Shown: piece by piece, positions 61,639 to 64,000 of the stretch
Numbering within the stretch: the stretch's first letter is position 1
Layout of the letters: each line of letters starts with the position of its first letter
Assembly (NCBI GenBank): GCA_965227645.1
Contig: OZ245773.1
Coordinates: forward strand, 5,146,001 to 5,210,000
DNA: 64,000 bases
Reading direction: 5' to 3'
Source: Flavimaribacter sp024343425
GTDB lineage: Bacteria; Pseudomonadota; Alphaproteobacteria; Rhizobiales; Rhizobiaceae
Position numbers and translations under genes: made by a program
The notes under the pieces: generated by a model
Told to the model about the DNA's origin: nothing
Databases searched by the model: none
What the model saw: only the letters and a program-made list of their open reading frames with translations

Positions 61639-62196
61639 ATGAACATGAAAACCTTCACTAACGCACTTACAGCAATCGCCATCGCAACCGTAATCGGTGG
61701 GGTCGGCTCACTCGGCGGCGTAACGCAAGCCGTTGCCGCAAACGACATAAAGCCACCGTTGAGCGTATCCGGCAAGTCCTACTACCAAAAAGAGCAGGCG
61801 AAAAACTCTGCTGTTGGTCGTTGGGAGAAGAAAGCCGTAATCCAGCACGGCATGAACTACGGTAAATGGGGCCAAGCAAAACAAACCAGTTTTGATTGCA
61901 ACAGCAAGTTTCATCAAGGCAACGGAAAAAAGCTTTGGACCTGTAAAGCCAATGGCAAGCCTGTTGCAAATGTCAAAATGTGCGCATCCGGCAAAATACG
62001 AGCCAGATGGTACCACCCAAACAAAGCAGGCGCTCAAAAGGCCGTTAAAGATGCCTGGGAAAAGCTGGCGGCGGCTGAACACGGCATGAAATACAGCTTC
62101 TATAAAAATGCCAAAAACAAGCATTCCACTTGCGGCGCCGATAGCCAGTTTCCTGGCAAAATCACCTGCAACCTGTCAGCAACGCCTTGCAAGTAA
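61639..62196 (+). CDS. Secreted protein with an internal Cys-containing duplication
   Basis: A 185-residue exported protein (signal KTFTNALTAIAIATVIGGVGSLGG ..., cleavage likely after AVAA near residue 34; given as positions 4-34). Two units of ~50 residues are aligned without gaps over their first half: Trp62, His70-Gly-Met, Tyr74, Ala80-Lys, Cys87 match Trp140, His148-Gly-Met, Tyr152, Ala158-Lys, Cys165. A second Cys follows in each (102 and 177). Short secreted repeats of this look occur in alphaproteobacterial hypothetical proteins, but I know no function. GGAG precedes the ATG. It is AT-richer than the backbone. Confidence 0.75.
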   Translation: MNMKTFTNALTAIAIATVIGGVGSLGGVTQAVAANDIKPPLSVSGKSYYQKEQAKNSAVGRWEKKAVIQHGMNYGKWGQAKQTSFDCNSKFHQGNGKKLWTCKANGKPVANVKMCASGKIRARWYHPNKAGAQKAVKDAWEKLAAAEHGMKYSFYKNAKNKHSTCGADSQFPGKITCNLSATPCK

Positions 62197-62255
62197 CCCT
62201 GGCGACACTCAGTTGGCCTTTACACATCCATAAAGCAATTATTGGAGTTAAACCC

Positions 62256-62594
62256 GTGACCAGAACTATCAAATCCAGTATCGCTACAAGTGCAATTGCA
62301 GTAACGATTGCCACAACAGGTATCATGACCGTGGGCAGCATCACGTTCCCGTCACCTCTGTTCGCGCAATCCATGAAGACGCAATCGACTATAATCTCAC
62401 CAAAGCTGCAACGTGCAGTTCGTAAACAATCGCAAAATCCGCAATTTATGTCTCAAGCACGTGGCGCAGGCGATGAAATGGACGATTGCATGGCAAATCC
62501 TACCAATGCCCATATCGACTACGCAACGCGTCTGGCTGGCTGCTTCTGTCTTTCTATCGACAACGCGTTGAAGGGTTGTCAGGCTGCAGATTGA
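62256..62594 (+). CDS. Small secreted Cys-containing hypothetical
   Basis: A 112-residue protein from a GTG start preceded by TTGGAG at 8 bases. The signal sequence is TRTIKSSIATSAIAVTIATT and beyond, with cleavage likely after LFAQ near residue 38. The mature part is short and ends with four Cys (DDCMANP, AGCFCLS, KGCQAAD). It starts 59 bp after the preceding secreted-protein gene on the same strand, so the two may be co-expressed and act outside the cytoplasm. No family recognised. Confidence 0.6.
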   Translation: MTRTIKSSIATSAIAVTIATTGIMTVGSITFPSPLFAQSMKTQSTIISPKLQRAVRKQSQNPQFMSQARGAGDEMDDCMANPTNAHIDYATRLAGCFCLSIDNALKGCQAAD

Positions 62595-62673
62595 CTTACT
62601 TAAAGGCCTGATCTCTTCGCCTGAAATGTTCCCGATTATGTGTTAGCCTGTCCCTTTCGTTAAGGGGCAGGCA

Positions 62674-62883
62674 ATGTCTCGCGCGCCCTCAACGGCAAAT
62701 GAGAAATCTCTAAGGCGGAATGGCGGCAATCGCGCTACGCGGAAATGGAGGTGGATAGGTGTTAATGAAAACCCAGCACTGCTTAAAGGGCTTGGATGCC
62801 AGATTACAGAGTTTCCTGATCAAATAGTGATATCAGTACCGTTGCCACCGGTCGGAAGTCCGTTGGTACACGCCAATACATGA
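62674..62883 (+). CDS. Small basic ORF, coding status uncertain
   Basis: A 69-codon frame starting MSRAPSTANEKSLRRNGGN, with AAGGGGC just before the ATG. The N-terminal half is basic (RATRKWRWIG). The last 64 bases overlap the convergent Gly-rich gene. It has no recognisable family, so the call depends on the ribosome site alone. Confidence 0.3.
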   Translation: MSRAPSTANEKSLRRNGGNRATRKWRWIGVNENPALLKGLGCQITEFPDQIVISVPLPPVGSPLVHANT

Positions 62884-63677
62884 ACGTCGTTCGCACCGTG
62901 AACCACGGTGGCATTCCCACCTTGTCCGGATGCTCCAGGAGTTGAGTAGCGGGGCCGGGACGGCGTGGGTGCTCCACCACCCCTGGCCAGCAAATCGCAA
63001 TAATCACCACAATAGGCTAAGGCATCTCCGCCATCCCCATCATCTCCGTTGATGCCTGGACGAATGAACGATCGATACCATGTGGAACGGCGTCCATTAC
63101 CCGCAATACTCCCGCGCTTGCCATCACCACCATATACATGAATCACCGAGCCCGCTGTCGTTGCCACCGCTGTGGCATTTCCACCGTCGCCACCTGTTGT
63201 TCCAGTCGCTCCCAACGGCATGGGGCTCGGGTTGGATGGAGATGCCGCGTGTCCGCCGAGTGCAATAATCAAGCTGTCGCCTGCGCCCACACAAACCGCG
63301 TCGCCGCCATCAGAAGGCGAGCTGACATGACTGACCCCATCGCCTCCAATTGCGATAAGAATGTACCCGGACTGTGGTTGGTACAATGCCGCGTTTTCTC
63401 CATCACTCGGGCTGGTGGTCGAAGCACTAGCACCGATTAGTATCTCGATGGGAACAGTCGCGGAGGGGCCGTTCAATGACAAAAGCGGTATTAAAGCCGT
63501 CCCAGTTATCTTGCGTTGCACTCCACCGGTCGCTCGAATCGCAGCCTGCTCCTTTTGGAGGATCTTTCTGATCGGCTTAATGTTTGAAACATAGAACTGC
63601 CGACTGCTCACTGGTGAACCGTACATTATTCCCCAGGAATTGCCGATGGCTTTAATAACTTCCGCATCTGATGCCAT
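62820..63677 (-). CDS. Gly/Asp/Ser-rich repeat protein
   Basis: A 285-residue protein from ATG 63677, preceded by GGAGAAGGGG. The first ~50 residues form an ordinary domain (ASDAEVIKAIGNSWGIMYGSP, IRKILQKEQAAIRATGG). From about residue 85 onward it is low-complexity, with GG(D/N)(G/A) every 15-30 residues and repeated blocks such as GGDGGNATAV and GQGGNATVV, alternating with valine-rich strands (SVIHVYGGDG, DVHVLAC). This resembles beta-solenoid or surface proteins. No signal peptide is evident. Five Cys are scattered. Function unknown; AT-richer than the backbone. Confidence 0.65.
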   Translation of the reverse strand: MASDAEVIKAIGNSWGIMYGSPVSSRQFYVSNIKPIRKILQKEQAAIRATGGVQRKITGTALIPLLSLNGPSATVPIEILIGASASTTSPSDGENAALYQPQSGYILIAIGGDGVSHVSSPSDGGDAVCVGAGDSLIIALGGHAASPSNPSPMPLGATGTTGGDGGNATAVATTAGSVIHVYGGDGKRGSIAGNGRRSTWYRSFIRPGINGDDGDGGDALAYCGDYCDLLARGGGAPTPSRPRYSTPGASGQGGNATVVHGANDVHVLACTNGLPTGGNGTDITI

Positions 63678-64000
63678 GCCCCTTCTCCGTCTGCAGTTGT
63701 TACGCCCACAGGAGAGCATACTTCAGGTAGCGATTATTGTCGAACTAGCGGTGTTGTTTGGGATGGATTTAATAATGCGGGAGGGACTATGAAACAAGTT
63801 TGGGTCCGCACTGTCATGTTGCCGACCTGCACCTACATTTGCTGAGATACTGACTCTTTCCAAAATAAAGCAAGACGAGGAGTTATTGCATTGTTCGGTA
63901 AGGACGCTGGGCAAGGCCGTAGCCCCGCCGTGCTTTGACGTACTCCCAGCGCCCTAGAATTAAGCACCATATTGTCAACGGTCGAGCAAAGGTCGACCAC
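63678..64000. other. AT-richer end of window without a supported gene
   Basis: The stretch upstream of the Gly-rich gene contains only a 63-codon minus-strand frame (63723-63914) with no good ribosome site or known family. The Gly-rich gene's promoter is presumably here. No repeat of the tRNA-Ser 3' end is seen. Confidence 0.5.

Larger units (their letters stand above)
51808..64000. mobile_element. Probable tRNA-Ser-integrated element, left end; right end not in window
   Basis: A tRNA gene followed by a small AlpA-like regulator and a large tyrosine recombinase is the usual left end of an integrative element. Base composition drops at 51.8-54.2 kb and again after 61.4 kb relative to the conserved backbone, while the helicase-nuclease pair stays GC-rich, so the region is mosaic. 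IS remnants and small unknown secreted proteins fit accessory DNA. I did not find a repeat of the tRNA 3' end before 64000, so extent and intactness are unknown. Confidence 0.5.

Noticed and set aside
63020..63040. Possible right attachment site (CTCCGCCA-like string)
   Set aside because: Only a short match to the end of tRNA-Ser; a real att repeat should extend through the T arm.
63723..63914. 63-codon minus-strand frame at the window end
   Set aside because: No ribosome site or recognisable sequence, and it probably covers the promoter of the Gly-rich gene.

Overview
The window looks like about 51.7 kb of conserved chromosome from a high-GC alphaproteobacterium of the order Hyphomicrobiales (Rhizobiales), followed by about 12 kb of accessory DNA. 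The assignment rests on gene order (rimM-trmD-rplS ... leuC; sdhCDAB ... mdh-sucCD-sucAB-lpd; a priA/transaldolase pair beside atpHAGDC; rplU-rpmA-obgE-proBA-nadD-rsfS-rlmH-envC-ctpA), on an Omp19-type lipoprotein, and on the long C-terminal tails of L19 and L21. Genus cannot be fixed from the sequence alone.

Region 1 (1-12.8 kb, mostly plus strand): end of rimM, trmD and rplS; an amino-acid ABC transporter binding protein and permease with no ATPase gene beside them; leuC; a small secreted protein; a GNAT acetyltransferase; sdhCDAB; a secreted methionine sulfoxide reductase A; a convergent YHYH-domain protein; an Omp19/Inh lipoprotein. Region 2 (12.8-24.2 kb): zapE, then a TCA block mdh-sucC-cupin-sucD-sucA-sucB-(secreted hypothetical)-lpd, which with sdh encodes succinate dehydrogenase, malate dehydrogenase, succinyl-CoA synthetase and the whole 2-oxoglutarate dehydrogenase complex. 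Region 3 (24.2-33.2 kb): a TraB/GumN protein, xerC, a PlsC-like acyltransferase, an AAA ATPase, an array of four 21-bp repeats with an exact 45-bp period, a TalC/FSA-type transaldolase, priA and two small membrane or secreted proteins.

Region 4 (33.2-38.8 kb): the F1 ATP synthase operon atpHAGDC with a clear terminator, then two small membrane proteins. Region 5 (38.8-51.6 kb, all minus strand): a long run from rplU down to a racemase, covering ribosome proteins and ribosome maturation (rplU, rpmA, obgE, rsfS, rlmH), proline synthesis (proB, proA), NAD synthesis (nadD), the cell envelope (envC, ctpA, polysaccharide deacetylase) and RNA 5'-end processing (rppH).

Region 6 (51.7-64 kb): a tRNA-Ser(CGA) gene is followed directly by an AlpA-like regulator and a large tyrosine recombinase with its own HTH and Cys-rich segments, the usual layout of an element integrated at a tRNA 3' end. 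Behind it lie a scrambled IS scar (IS21 and IS3 pieces fused in frame, with a short copy of addA sequence), a compact AddAB-like helicase-nuclease pair, and AT-richer DNA with small secreted proteins and a Gly-rich repeat protein. I saw no second copy of the tRNA 3' end, so the far boundary of the element is probably outside the window. The strongest candidates for something new are the 45-bp-phased repeat array at 28.9 kb and the helicase-nuclease module with its neighbours at 55-64 kb.
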